Source of the DNA: Loxodes magnus | Lineage: Eukaryota > Ciliophora > Karyorelictea > Loxodida > Loxodidae | Length of the DNA stretch: 64,000 nucleotides | Assembly (NCBI GenBank): GCA_946699065.1 | Contig: CAMPDV010000266.1 | Coordinates: forward strand, 1 to 64,000 | Reading direction: 5' to 3' | In this document: piece after piece, positions 12,588 to 26,575 of the stretch | How the letters are laid out: the number at the start of each line of letters is the position of its first letter | How positions within the stretch are numbered: position 1 is the stretch's first letter | Made by a program: the position numbers and the translations under genes | The notes under the pieces: model-generated | What the model saw: the letters and a program-made list of their open reading frames with translations, nothing else | What the model was told of the DNA's origin: nothing | Database searches by the model: none

Positions 12588-14494
12588 TCATCATTTTTCT
12601 TTAATTAGTTCTTCTTTCTATTCTTCCTTTTTTGCTTTCTCCATTTCTAGAATCTCAAGTCTCCTTGTCATTAGCTTCTTATGAAATATTTTGATCTATA
12701 AGTCTAAATACTCCAATTTAGACCTTGAAAATGAGTTTAGATATTCTTGATCGAATAGTATAAGGCGTCTTGAGTCATAATTTCCGATCTTTTCCGATAA
12801 TCAATTCATTACATTAGAATAGTACACACATTTAAAGATATGCTCGAAAGTTTCATACTCTCCACACATACAATAGTGATTATCAATGGGGTAATGACGA
12901 TCTTAAAGATCCTTACAGAAATTATAAGTTTAGGTTCTAAGTTTATATATACTGATAATTTCTCGTCTATACTATTTGTTTAATTTCGTATAAGTAATTT
13001 GTGGAAACTGTTTGAGATTACCAAATTATTCAGTATATACTTTAGCTGTTTTCATTCCTATAAATTTTTTTAGTAGCTACTTTGTGGAAATATTGTTGTA
13101 TTTTTTCTCTTATATGATTAGTAAAAGTTTTAAGATTGGTATTATTCTATTAATTCTGCAGATCGATATTATAAAGGTCTGATAATTGTTACACTTAATC
13201 GTAGTATTGAAATCCTTTTTTCCATATATTAATGAAAAGAGAGCCTATTGTTGATCTTGGAAAATCAATATTTTCTTATTTAATTTTATGGTAGAATCTG
13301 AAGAATTTTATAGCTATAATGTGCTTAAAGGGTAATCAATTCAGGTTTATATAACATGATTCATTAGATGTTGAAGTTGCTACTTAAAAAGCTTTTCTTG
13401 AAATTAATCTCATGCTTGATTCTATTCTGTTCAGAACTCCAGTTACTCCGTTTTGAGTACTTCATGGTACTAAGTCTCCTCCATATTCTGCTTTAGGTAA
13501 TGTAAAAAGTCTACATAAAGTTTTAAAATGTCAAGGAGTTACACTCTTATATCTCATCAGTTAAAAAACAGCTTTCTTCATTGCAGCTATATATTTGAAT
13601 GCAACTTCTTTGCAATGGAGATTCAAGTTCTTCTTCTGATGTAGAATAACTCCTAAATATGTTACTTGTTCTTTTTAATTGGTTAATTTCCTAATTATAA
13701 ATTTAAAATTTATTATTTCTGATTCTTCTTTAGAAATTAGATGCATTCAGATTTGGTAACATTGATCTTTAAATATGTTCATGCAAAAACTTTATTTGCT
13801 TCATTTATTAAATTCTACATCTACTTTGCAGATTTGGAAAGAAGAATAAGATCATCTACCCATCCTCTACAAGCGAAGTTAATACTTGAATCCTGCATTT
13901 AAATCCCAATTAGTTACTTTTACTTTCCAGTTATCTAATTACTATGTCATAATACAATAATGCTAAAACTGGTCCATGAGAACTTCCTTACAAAACTCCA
14001 TTGTTGAGATATAAAGTTCTAGTGCTCTTTCCATCTATGATAAATGAAGAATTTAGGTTTTTATAAAATGATTCTAAGGCTATTATTATTCCAAGTGGTA
14101 GTTTAACTCTCTTAAGTTAATCAAACAAGAGTCTTCTTTCTATTGAGTCAAAAATTTTTTCAACGTCTATCAGTGTTGCTATCAATTTAGTCTTACCTTT
14201 AGCACATTTCCGATAGTTATCAATTATTTGTTATATTATTCAAATTTATTAAGTTGTTTATCTGTTTTTCATAAATCCCATTTATGAAGGGTGAATCAAA
14301 TTTCTCTAATAAATAAGATTGTATAGTCTTTTTGTTAAAGCTTTATCATATAGTTTTAGAATAGTATTAATAAGAGAAATAGGTAGTCAGCTTAGTTATA
14401 TCTAAATAATTTAAGCTTATGAGATTTAGGGATTTGGCAGGTTAAATTTAATTTTCCTTGGATATAAATAAATTTTAAATATTTCAAGTATCAT
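12588..14494 (-). pseudogene. LINE-type reverse transcriptase, copy in unit 1
   Basis: Mirror copy of the element at 57395-59312, described there. It has the same reverse transcriptase motifs, the same internal TGA codons at tryptophan positions, the same two -1 frameshifts (before the Asp-Asp catalytic motif and after the Lys-Ser-Glu motif) and the same double TGA end (12588-12593). Because both copies share the frameshifts, the element was already broken, or is expressed by frameshifting, before the unit was inverted and copied. Confidence 0.88.
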
Positions 14495-16825
14495 TTATAA
14501 GAAAGTAGTTTAATAATCTATTTTAAGGAAAAATAATAAAATTATATGAATATTTGGATTGCATTTAAGATGATTAGAGGTCTAAATATTACTTTCTAAA
14601 GAAACAGCAGGAAAAAAAATCCAAATAAGAACCTAGACATAGCAATATTAGAGCAATAGATTAATTTTATAAGTGATGCATACTTTTTTTAATATACTCT
14701 TAAGCAATAGAAGGCATTCCTTAGAAAAGTTAAATATTAAGACTATATAAAACTTAAGAATATCTAAAACATTTTCGTTAGATTAAAGTAAACTAAAACA
14801 TCACTATTTATTTCTTTTAGCTATATATTCCTTTAAAAAAGAAAATTAAATCTAAATTTCCAATATTTTTAGGCTTAGCTAGACTCTCAATAAATAAGTT
14901 AGTTTAATTTATTCTCTGATATTAAATAATTGAATGCATAATCAATAGGTGTTCTGCTATCAAATTATGGAATTGGCTACTTTAGTCTTTATTTGATTTA
15001 TACTATATCTCTCAACTAAGATTCCTTATTAAAGTTAAGAAAATAACAAGGAATAAAGAAATAAAAGATAAATATTTCCTTTTTAAACAATCCTAAAAGA
15101 TAAGATTCTGACTTTAAATACAAAGTTATTTAAATTCCTTAAAGCTTAAAAAGGAGAAAATAAGATTTTCTATAAATTAAGTCCTTGAATATTATTCATA
15201 ATATCTAAGATAAAGATGAAAGATGGAAGATTAGACAGGATAAATATAAGAATTATACTAAGACTCTTTAATTCCTTCAATGAATAAATGAGGAATGTTT
15301 AACTAAAGATATAAGATCAGGATTATAATACCAATATTTATAATAAAATCAAGTTTTATAATATAATGATTATACTTTTAGTGAGAAAGTATTAAAGAAT
15401 AATAAAAACGGTGATTATATATTTTCTACTTATTTAGACTAAAAAATAAAGCATAATAAAGATTTAGGATTTTGTCTATTAATCTAAATAGATGAAGATT
15501 TTAGTTATTATATTAGAATTTAATAAATCCAAATTTAGCAGGACAGTAAATATCTTTCCATTCCAACCAAATATTCAAAATTCTACATACAAAGGTTAAT
15601 TTTTTTAAAGCTTATCTACCTCTTCTAATCTAAAAATAGCTTTATCAAATCTTAAAATAAATTTGGTTTATTAATTATGAATTTTCTTCCTCTAATTAAA
15701 TCCTATAGAATATGAAATAAAATGATGGATAAACTAAACTACTAAATAGAATGTGATCATCAAATAGCTTAACTTAAAAACATCCAAATTACAAATTTCC
15801 TTAATAATATCTTACTCTTATCAATTCTGTTTAATGTTTCTATAATAACTTTTAGTTTATCCTTTTATTCATATACCTCTTTACTTAGTAACTTGATTCT
15901 ATCTTTTTAATATTATAAGGATATAATATTAAACAGTCAACTATCACAATAAATTAAAAGTTTTTCGTATTTAGTAATAAGTTTTTTAAAGTTTAAGGAA
16001 TTTCTATTTTCTCTAAGTTATAATATTGTTTCATATTAAGCAATAATTCAAACTATCTGATACATAATAGTTAGCCTTCTATGATTTAAATGTATACAAG
16101 CTTTAACAAATAAATAGGCTACCTTTATTACTAAAGTAAGAAAATATAGGAAAACAACTTTATTTAATAAAAGAACTACATCTTTAAAAGAATATCCTAA
16201 TTCTATATTAAAGTAAAGTCTATTTAGACGCTCAATATGAAATTTTATTTTGATATGATTCGTTAATTCAAGCATCTTATTCTTATTCCACATTGAAGAT
16301 AAAAGAATATTTAGTGTAAATTTATAGAAAACTAAAGGAAAATTATAATTAGCATCATATGCTTATAAAACTAAACATGCAAACAGTTAAAATTGAAAAT
16401 ATCAATACTCTTTATGCTACTTTCATAGTTACTTCAAACTCTATTTATTCACTTTAGAGAATAGAATCTAATTCCTCTTATTCAATAATAGTAAAAAAAA
16501 ATTTGGCTCTTTTAATCTTTACGAACGTATTTTTCTAGATGGTAGCATGGGAATATTTATTTTTAGTGAAAATAAGTATAGTAAGTTAAGCTAGTTATTG
16601 CTTAAAACTAACATTAATTAGATTTCAAGTTTAAGAATACTTTCCTTAGAGTATTATATCTTTTTAAAGCTGATAAAAGTTTTTTAGAAGAAGGTTTATA
16701 TATCTAAAGCTTATTTGGATATTCTAAAAAAAATAGTTAATACTTTTGGAAATAATCTTCTATCTTTTATATAGAATAAGACTATTTTGTGAAACTTAAT
16801 GTATATGAAATAAATTTTAAATAAA
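14495..16825 (-). mobile_element. Probable 5' part of the LINE and flank, unit 1
   Basis: AT-rich, repeated in reverse at 55299-57394. An 81-codon ORF without any TAA, TAG or TGA lies at 16048-16293 (starts Met-Trp-Asn-Lys-Asn-Lys) and is kept in the other copy with one or two changes. LINEs usually carry an endonuclease domain and sometimes ORF1 here, but I could not find endonuclease motifs with confidence. The insertion boundary of the element is not identified. Confidence 0.35.
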
Positions 16826-18024
16826 GAAGGAATATATTAAAGACTTTAAACTAGAAATTTAAAAACTTAAATCTATTTCATACCAATAAAACTTAAAATT
16901 CATTATTTTATTTTTCTTATTTTATTTACATATATTAAATATTTTTATGGTTAAAGCAAAACTTAAAAAAGTGTATAAGTATTAGAGATATTTTTCATTG
17001 ACTGATTTAGTGATAATAGGGTTATTAAGGATAATTGTTTAAAGATAAGTCTAAAAAATTTACTAATAAATTTAAATTAAATTATTTAATTTTTTTCTAC
17101 TTATAACAAAGAAAAAATCTAGAGAACTGAAAAAAAATTTTAAATACAATTTATTAAGAAACTTATTATTCTAATTTAGTGCAATTGAAATACCTTTGCT
17201 GTTTTATTTTTTGGAAATCCATTTTGAAGAATGTTAAAGCATTTCTCACTAAAAATAAACTTACTATATTATATATCCACAACATTTTAAGAATTTACTA
17301 TCGACAGTTTAAGGTCACGAACATTATAAAGCACGCAAATCTGATAATAATTTTCGCTTTTTTTAATTAAAATCTCTTTCATATTTCATAGTTTCTAACT
17401 ATAATCATTTCTTATTTTCCTCTAATTCAAACACTTTTTTCTTTTACTGAATGTTAGGCTATTTATGATTCTGTAACTTAGATCAAGGAAAATTTAAGCT
17501 GAATTTCCTTTTAGATTAAAAGCTTTTATATAATTTTAAAGCTAATATCACATTAGCTTTAATATAGATCTTACTCTCTCAATTAGTTGATACCAAAAGT
17601 GAATTTACAATAAATTGCAAAATTGATTAAAATTAGTTATCCTCTATTCTGAAGTGCTATATCTTAAATCATTAAAATTATTAATTCAAAAACTCTTAAG
17701 CAATAAATTCTGTCGCTCTTTCACTTTCTGAGCCTTATTTTATTAAACGAAATTATAAATTTTTAAGATTTAAATGAATGGGTTGAGAAAGTAACTAATA
17801 TATACCTAATTTTTTATAGATGAAGACTAAAAGGCAACTAAAAAACTAGTTATCAAGCAAAGTTTTTACTAAAGTGTTGATGATTTTAAATTTATTTTAC
17901 TATTGAATCATTTCTCACTGACTTCAACATCTAGTAATAAATTAATTTCCATTAAAATAATTTAAAGAAACATATCTAATGGAGAGTGACTTAAAGAGGA
18001 ATAATTAGAACTCCACTTTTTAAA

Positions 18025-19520
18025 TAAGAAATAGAAAGGTGCTAGTCCTATATATAAATAAAGTGTTAAGATAAATATTAAAGATGTAAATTATTATATG
18101 AAATCATCCTTTTATTTCAAGTAACTATATTTAAAAAGAAAACTTTTTAACATCATTTAAGTATCTTTCAAATAATGATAAAGTTATAAATCAATTAAGT
18201 GTAAAAAAATAACTTTAGTATCAAATAGTTAAAGCTCAGCTAAACTATTAATATATTAGATTTGAGAAAAGATAAAAGGCTTTAGAGGATAGAACTTTAG
18301 AATAATAAAGGTAAATAACAATTTATTCTACATATTTAAAATCCTATGATGGTAAGGATATTTTACTTTAATATGAATAAGAATTGTTAGAACATATATA
18401 GGAAAAAATTTAATAACTTAAATAGAAAGTAAAACCTTATATTAAAGAAAATGAAATTTTATATAAGAATAACTATAAAAAATTTAATAATTGAAGCTAT
18501 TAAAAGATTAATTATTTAGATAATATTAAAAGGAAATAGACTCAGAATAAATAATCAAATAACCTCTAAGTCAAAATGTTTACTCATAGATTTTAATTTC
18601 AATAAACAGGTAAGCAAATCCAAATTATAGATGAGTTAAATTATTCATTCAATCTAAAATATATTAAGGATATTGAATTTAATAGGATGCTTCAACTGGA
18701 AACTCTATGACCATTTTATCAATAAAGTAAAAGAATTTCATTTTAAAAGTAGTTAAATTTAAAGATGAAAGAGATCATATAACTACATTTGTTTTATTTT
18801 ACTAAACTAATATAAAAATATTAACTTAGCTATTCTTTAAAATTTATTATATTCATATAATTTGATAATTTTCAGTTATATATAATCTCAAGTCACCTAT
18901 CTAAGTTTGAAAAAAGAACAGTCAAAATAATTTCTAAGCATTCTAGAAAAGTATAAATAATTTAAATAAGATATTATTAACCTTTCTTAATCAAGCAAAG
19001 CAAGCTTTACATCATATATTCTTAAAAATGTATTTAAATCTATTTAATGGATAGTCCTACTAATATTGATCAAAAATTTAATATATCTATTTTTTATAAT
19101 TTATTAGACTTTCATTAAAGGTTAAGCTATAAAGTTATTTTAACGATTTTAAATATATGAAGCAAGTTAAGACCAAAAGGGTAACTTTATTATATTTCGA
19201 AGCTTTAAAAGATCTATCAAACTCTTTTAGGTAAAATTACTATTTAATATATAAACTTAAGTAATTCATTTATTTAAAGATTTTATGATTTAGACTTTCA
19301 TATATTATTAGTAATATCTACTTGTAAAAGGAATATATTAGCTCATACAAATACTTACAAAGGAAAATTAAGGTAATTAAATAGACTTTATAATTATTTT
19401 AGGATGAATTAAATAAATTAGCGAAGTCTATAAATAGGAGTTTAGAAATGAGCTAGCTATTTATAAAAGAAATATATTGGATAAGAATTTTGTATAATTT
19501 AACTATCATATAACTTATTT
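18025..19520 (+). CDS. Uncertain protein-coding locus X, unit 2
   Basis: Nearly identical to the copy at 1200-2700, with the first single-base indel only near its 3' end (about 19498). The same frame ambiguity applies, so reading frame, introns and integrity are not settled. Confidence 0.33.
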
Positions 19521-19984
19521 TAATTTAATAAGCTTTAAATACATTTAAGAATCAGAATACCCATAAAGATAAAAGTTATTAATACTTTTATATTTATCTA
19601 TTATTTAAATATCTAGTAAAGTTAACGCCAAAAATAGAAAATGATAAATGCTAATTTTGCATAAATGAATATACTTAGATATAAAAAAATGGTATCTTTG
19701 AATTATAGTCTAAATAATAGGTAAGTTATTAAGAAGCATAATTGAACATAAATTAAAGTTGATTAATTCTAATGTATTTAATTTATTAGATAAAGAGTAA
19801 TTTAATGATTATTAATAATGAAATAGCTATATTAAGCAAAGTTTTATATTTATCATGTTTAGATTGTTCTATATTATTAAAGCTTAGTTTACATTAAAGT
19901 AGAGATAATTAGTATAGAGTCAACTTATTATTATAAGCTAGGCTTGTTTTATTTACATTTTTATTTCATCTTTTCTTTAAAAAA

Positions 19985-20057
19985 TGTCGGTGCAGAGACT
20001 TGAACTCCGGTTTCGACGGCCACAACGTGGTGCCCTAAGCAGCTAGACTACAGCGAC
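19985..20057 (-). tRNA. tRNA-His-like gene (GTG), unit 2
   Basis: Identical to the 73-nt gene at 3162-3234, including the two C-C mismatches, the missing G18-G19 and the T-run terminator on the minus strand. Confidence 0.75.
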
Positions 20058-20059
20058 TT

Positions 20060-21139
20060 ACTATATATAAAATAAAATAAAAAGATAATATTACTATAGA
20101 TATATTTCCTATAATTGTAATTCTAGCTATTCATTACTATTTTAAAATATTAAATGTAAACATTCAGAAGGTTAACCATTAAAGATATCAAATAGGCAAT
20201 AGTACAAGCAGAAAGTAAAGAAGTGAGTATCTGAAAAACTAAAAGATAATAGCAATATAAAATTTAAAGATAAGTATGTTAAAAAAGAAAGGCTTTTTAC
20301 TATATAAATGCTTTAGTTAACTATAGCAAACTTTTAAATACTATATATATTAATGATAATAATGAAACTTAAAGAAATTATAGTAATAAACAATTTATAT
20401 ATATAGTTTGATAATTATCAATATTATGATATATATCACTAAAGTTAACATTATGCTTCATGTTTAGATAAGATACTCTTGTAATTTTAGTTAATAGAAA
20501 ATCTAATTTTTAGTATTTAAATATCATAAAACTTAGTCTACATTTGTAAGTTTAAGCTTTAGAATATAAAAGGAGGAAAAATAAATACATTTATATGAAA
20601 TTTTGATTAATTTAAGACATTGTTTGAAGACTTTAATTTTCATTGTCTAGCATTAAAGTTTATAATGGTAAAATAATTAGTATTAAGCTCTTTAAGTTTA
20701 AGAAAAAAGTTTAAAAATTTCAAAATCTAAAATTTAAAATCTTTACTAAAATAGCTGAAAAAGAATAAGAATATAAAAAATAAGAGATATAAAGAAAGAA
20801 AAAATGATTAAATTATAGATTTAAATTAGAAGCTATTTATGCAGAATATTTCTGAGAAAAAATGAAAATAAATTGTAATTTAAAAATAATATTTTTTAAA
20901 TAAAATAACTATAGAAAAGCAGCTAAAATTTGTATATTTTTTATTAAAATAATTTAAATTATTTTTAGTTTAAAATTAACATTTGATTCCATATTTATGT
21001 TCGTTTCTGCTAAATCTTATCAAATCTTATATAGCTCCATCTACTCTTTTATCTCTAATTTAACTATTATGAAAATTTTAAAAGGGATAAACGGGGCTAG
21101 AAATGATTTAAAAAGATGGTTTTGTAACACTTTTATAAA
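20060..21139. promoter_or_regulatory. Upstream region of actin, unit 2
   Basis: Copy of 3240-4309 with small indels, including a 10-bp duplication (CAAATCTTAT) near 21020. The GC-rich ACGGGGCTAG patch upstream of the actin start is retained at 21091-21100. No gene seen. Confidence 0.35.
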
Positions 21140-22273
<1,134 letters not shown>

Positions 22274-22334
22274 GCGAGTGAAGGAGAATTAGAGGGAAGT
22301 CTTTCAAGAGGAAATAAACTTTGAGTTTATTCCT

Positions 22335-25332
22335 GAATTAAGCTTCTTTCTAAACATTTATTTTATTACTTCCCAAAATATTTTAAATCTATATAATAAA
22401 AAAGTTATCTTTCTCTGTTCTTTTGCATAATCTTCGAATACACTAATTTTTATAAAATATCTTAATAATATAAAATCTTAATAGATTAGAGTAATTTTAA
22501 TTCTAATCATTTCAAGCTAGAATTTCTTCATATACAAATAAAAAAAATTATCTTATTAATTAATTTAATTTATAAGAACCTTCTTTATCTTTAATTTGTT
22601 AAACTTTTAACGAAAGTAATTTATTATTCATACTCTCTTCACAAAAGCACTTATGATTTTCTGAAATTCTCTTATAATTACCTAATATTTTAGCTTTCAA
22701 CTTGTGTAATATATTTTAGTTCATAATCCAATAATTTTTAATTTGTAAGTATGTGTAATTAAAATGGTGATATATTGGAAACTTTTTGATTATTGAATAA
22801 GAGAAGTAAATGTTTAAATTTTAAAAGGTTTATAGATTAAGTAAATTTTTGAATGTTTAGCATTAAAATAATGATGTTTGTACTGTTAATTAGAGGTAAT
22901 AAATGTTTAATGTTTTGATTTATTTTCTAAATGTGATTTCTATGAGTATTTGAAATATATCTTTCTCTTTTTTCTTAATTAATTATTGTAGGATTATATC
23001 TCTAATCTATTTTTAAAGATATATGCTTTTAAGCTATCTAATACTGTTTCCAATAAATAGTATAGCTAAATTTCTAAAATATTAGTTTAGCTTCTAATAA
23101 AGGTGATATTATAATTAAAGTTTACTACTATTATACCTAAATACTTATTTAAGCTTATTTATTATTTGGATTTTAGATTCTAATAATTAATTACTAAGCT
23201 TATCATTTTATCTTCTATAGAACTCTTCTATTCCTTTCAAAACTATCAGAAATTTATATCGTTTCAAATACCTAGTACTGTTTTTATCTTAAATAAAGAG
23301 TATTTGAAAGCTACTTCTTTAGTTGCTGTTTAATTTTTTTAAAGAATTACAAAATTAGAATAATATATTCCATATATGTCATAATCTATTATTCAGAAAT
23401 CTTAATTTATTCCAATAAAAATTAATCATCCATAGATAAAGATACTTTTTATCAAAGATATCTTTTGATAGATTTTTATTAACTTAATTTGATGATTCTT
23501 TTCTGAAGGTTTCTCTAGTTAATAGAGGTAAATTTTCATTAAATCATTAAATTTTAATGTTTTAAGCATCTTAAATAGTTTAGCCTTAGATATGTTCTAT
23601 ATTCGGCAATTTTTTAATAAAAAACCTCTTTCTTTCTTCTAATATTTAGCGTCATTTTCTTTCTAAACTTTTTATTTTTTATATCTGTCTGTTAATTTAT
23701 TTAGTTATAGTCCTTATTTACTCGGTCTTCTATTTACTCATTTTAAAAGAAATAAATCCTACCAATAATAATAAAGATAAATCTGGAAACTCCATTCATC
23801 ACTTTAACTTGGAAAGTAATCAAACATATTCCTTGAGATAAATAGAGTGGATTACCTTATTTATTTTTCCCAGGTATTCTGCTAAATTTTTTTCAGTGTG
23901 AAGTATATAATTTTTACTCCCATCTATCTAGGATTTAGCACCTTCTAAAAATATTTTAAAGATTATTCTTTATGAAAAATTTTAACTGAATGACAATATG
24001 AAACTTCTTAAAGGACTTGTAGAATTATATTTTTGATTTCTATTCTTTTAAATAATTTTTGCTGATGATGCTAAATAGATTTGTCTCGCTTTAAAAAAAT
24101 TAACAAGTAGATTGATTTTAATCTTCAAAGATTTCATAAAGTTTCAATAAGTTAGGGGATTCTAGAATAAAAGATCATGTAAATTTCAGTATTTAGAACT
24201 CAGTCTTATCTTTTTTGCGGTTTTTTAAGGATTCATCATTTTAACTGCAAGCTTAAATGTTTTAAGTTAAATAAAACTTTCGTAGTTACTTTTCCTATTT
24301 GAGTAATTATTTCATAGTTAATTTAAAATATTATTATCAATAGTATTAAAGGAAGAACTTGTAATGTGAGTTCTAGAACTAAATGCATTTCAATGCTTTC
24401 CTATCTTCCTTTTATAAGGAGAATTATGATTAAGTTTTATACAAACCTAGGAAGTTCCATTTATTGGACTATTTCTTTATTTTCTAATGTTTAAACGAAG
24501 ATTTACTTTATTAACTTATTGTTCTGTCTTCTATATACTATTATACAGTTTTATCCTATTTGAGTTTGAGTTGCTGCTATAAGAAATTAATTACTTTATC
24601 CAAAAGCTACAAAACTTCCCTATAAATCTAAACTTTATTTTCCAACTGATTTATTCTTTACTTAACTATCTGATACTAATATTAGAACTGCTACGCCTTA
24701 GAATAGCTCATCAATTTATTTAACTTTATGACTTTAAGTTGAACATTTTCTAGACTCATTTAAGTGACAACTTCAATTGTAAGTTTTTTAGTTTTTAATC
24801 CCTTTTAGTATCTAATTATAAAGCCAGATTAACTTAATTAATACCACTATTTGCTTTGATAATGAAATCCTCAGTCTAATTTATTTCATTTAGCATTCTT
24901 TTTTTGATAAATCTTAGTTATATTAAATAAAAAGTTTTATTAATTGATGCTTCAGTTTTATTTTTTGTAGTCCTAAATCTTTCTTAGTTGTAATTTTGAT
25001 TATAGAAGGAAAACTAAGTTGCTTTGCTTTTTATATGATGCTAAATAATTTTCTATATTATCTTCAAGTTTATTCACAATTAGATGTTCTACTTTTAATA
25101 TAATATTTAAGTTATTATGACATGTAATAGGTATATTGCAGTATAAAGATACTATAACTTGATAAACTGATAAAGAATCAAATATTTATCCTTTATGTAT
25201 TTTAAGCTAATTTAAGTTTACTTTTTTAATATATTATAAAGATATTTTTTTGGCTATCTTCTTGCTGTTTAATGAAATTGAATTCTCCTTTAAATCCAAT
25301 TTTCTTACTCATTTGAAAGAAAGAAAATTGAA
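22335..25332. other. AT-rich stretch between actin and ORF Y, unit 2
   Basis: Direct copy of 5505-8510 with many small indels, e.g. a 5-nt loss and a 4-nt gain near 23.87-23.93 kb. The lack of a preserved frame argues against an intact gene. No other feature seen. Confidence 0.5.
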
Positions 25333-25974
25333 TCATTTATTTGTGAGGCTATACATAAAAAGTCCCTTATAAATATATAAGTATTAGATATTTTACTTAG
25401 TAGCTTTAATTAATTAACAGTTCAAATTAAAATTATGTCTCTTTGTCCTTAGCATTCTACTATTTTCCTTTATCTCTACCTTCTTCAGGTTTCATATTTT
25501 AAAGGTTTTCGAGCAGATCATAAATTCTTAACTTCTTCTTATAGATATTTTATTCGATGCTGGATAAATGGAAGTTATTTCCTTTCAGATATTGTCCTTT
25601 AGTTTGTTTTCTTACTTTTTAACTTATATAGATTTAAGATTAGTTTATTTCTGAATATTTTTAGATAAGTTTAAAATATTCTGAGCTACTCAGATTTTCT
25701 ATAACTTAAATAATAGAATTTTGTTACTTGTCTATTAGGATTTTCGTATATTAAGAAATAACTAAATAATGATAATTTATTGAAATTCATATATATCTAA
25801 TATTTCCTTCACTTTTTAATTAGTTAGCTTTTCTATAGCCTACTGTTCAAAATAGTAGAATATTAAAATTAATTAAAAACTTTAAAAATATATGTAAACT
25901 TAATAAGAAGCTAGAAGTTATAGAATAACCATGATAATTAGATAGTTAAAGTAAAGCATTAAACATATAGCCAT
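25333..25974 (-). pseudogene. ORF Y, unit 2, frameshifted
   Basis: Copy of the 215-codon ORF at 8511-9158. Relative to units 1 and 3 it has a 1-nt deletion near 25763, a 1-nt insertion near 25440 and a 6-nt deletion near 25352, so the central part is out of frame. The pattern fits decay or sequencing error. Confidence 0.4.
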
Positions 25975-26575
25975 AAAAGATAAGTAATATAAACATATAA
26001 ATGATTACTATAATTTGTTCTCTCTATTTCTTATTTTATAGCTTTTAGTAATTTTTATCTTCTTAAGAGGTTATTATCCTTAATTCCTTTAAATAATAAG
26101 CTTTATTTATTTATTTTTGTAATTTTCTTTCTTTTTATTTATTTCTCTCAATCAAACAAATAATTAAAGGATGATTGATAAAAGGGTATTAATATTATCC
26201 ATATAAATAAGTAATGCATAACATTAATTTTAAACAATTATTTTACTATATGCTTCACTTAACCCTATTATAATAAATTATTATAAATAGCTGTGCATCA
26301 ATGAGGTGCTACGCACTCAATAATACAAGTTTTTTTAATATGTATTTAAACTTTTTGTTAAAACTATTAATAAACAGTTATAATGTAAAAGTATTTATTT
26401 CTAACTTATAATATAATATATTTTATTATAATATAGCTACTAATCAATTAGGGATAAGTATCATAATTTATGATGCTTCATTATTTATTTTATAATTCTA
26501 ACTTTTTCTTTTCTTTTTCTTTCGCTTATATCATAATTTATCTTTATTAACTACCTTTTAAACATTTATTATAAA
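25975..26575. promoter_or_regulatory. Intergenic region upstream of F-box copy 2
   Basis: Same arrangement as 9159-9748: hairpin motif at about 26289-26325, AT inverted repeat, 23-bp palindrome at about 26457 and a conserved block just before the ATG. Confidence 0.5.
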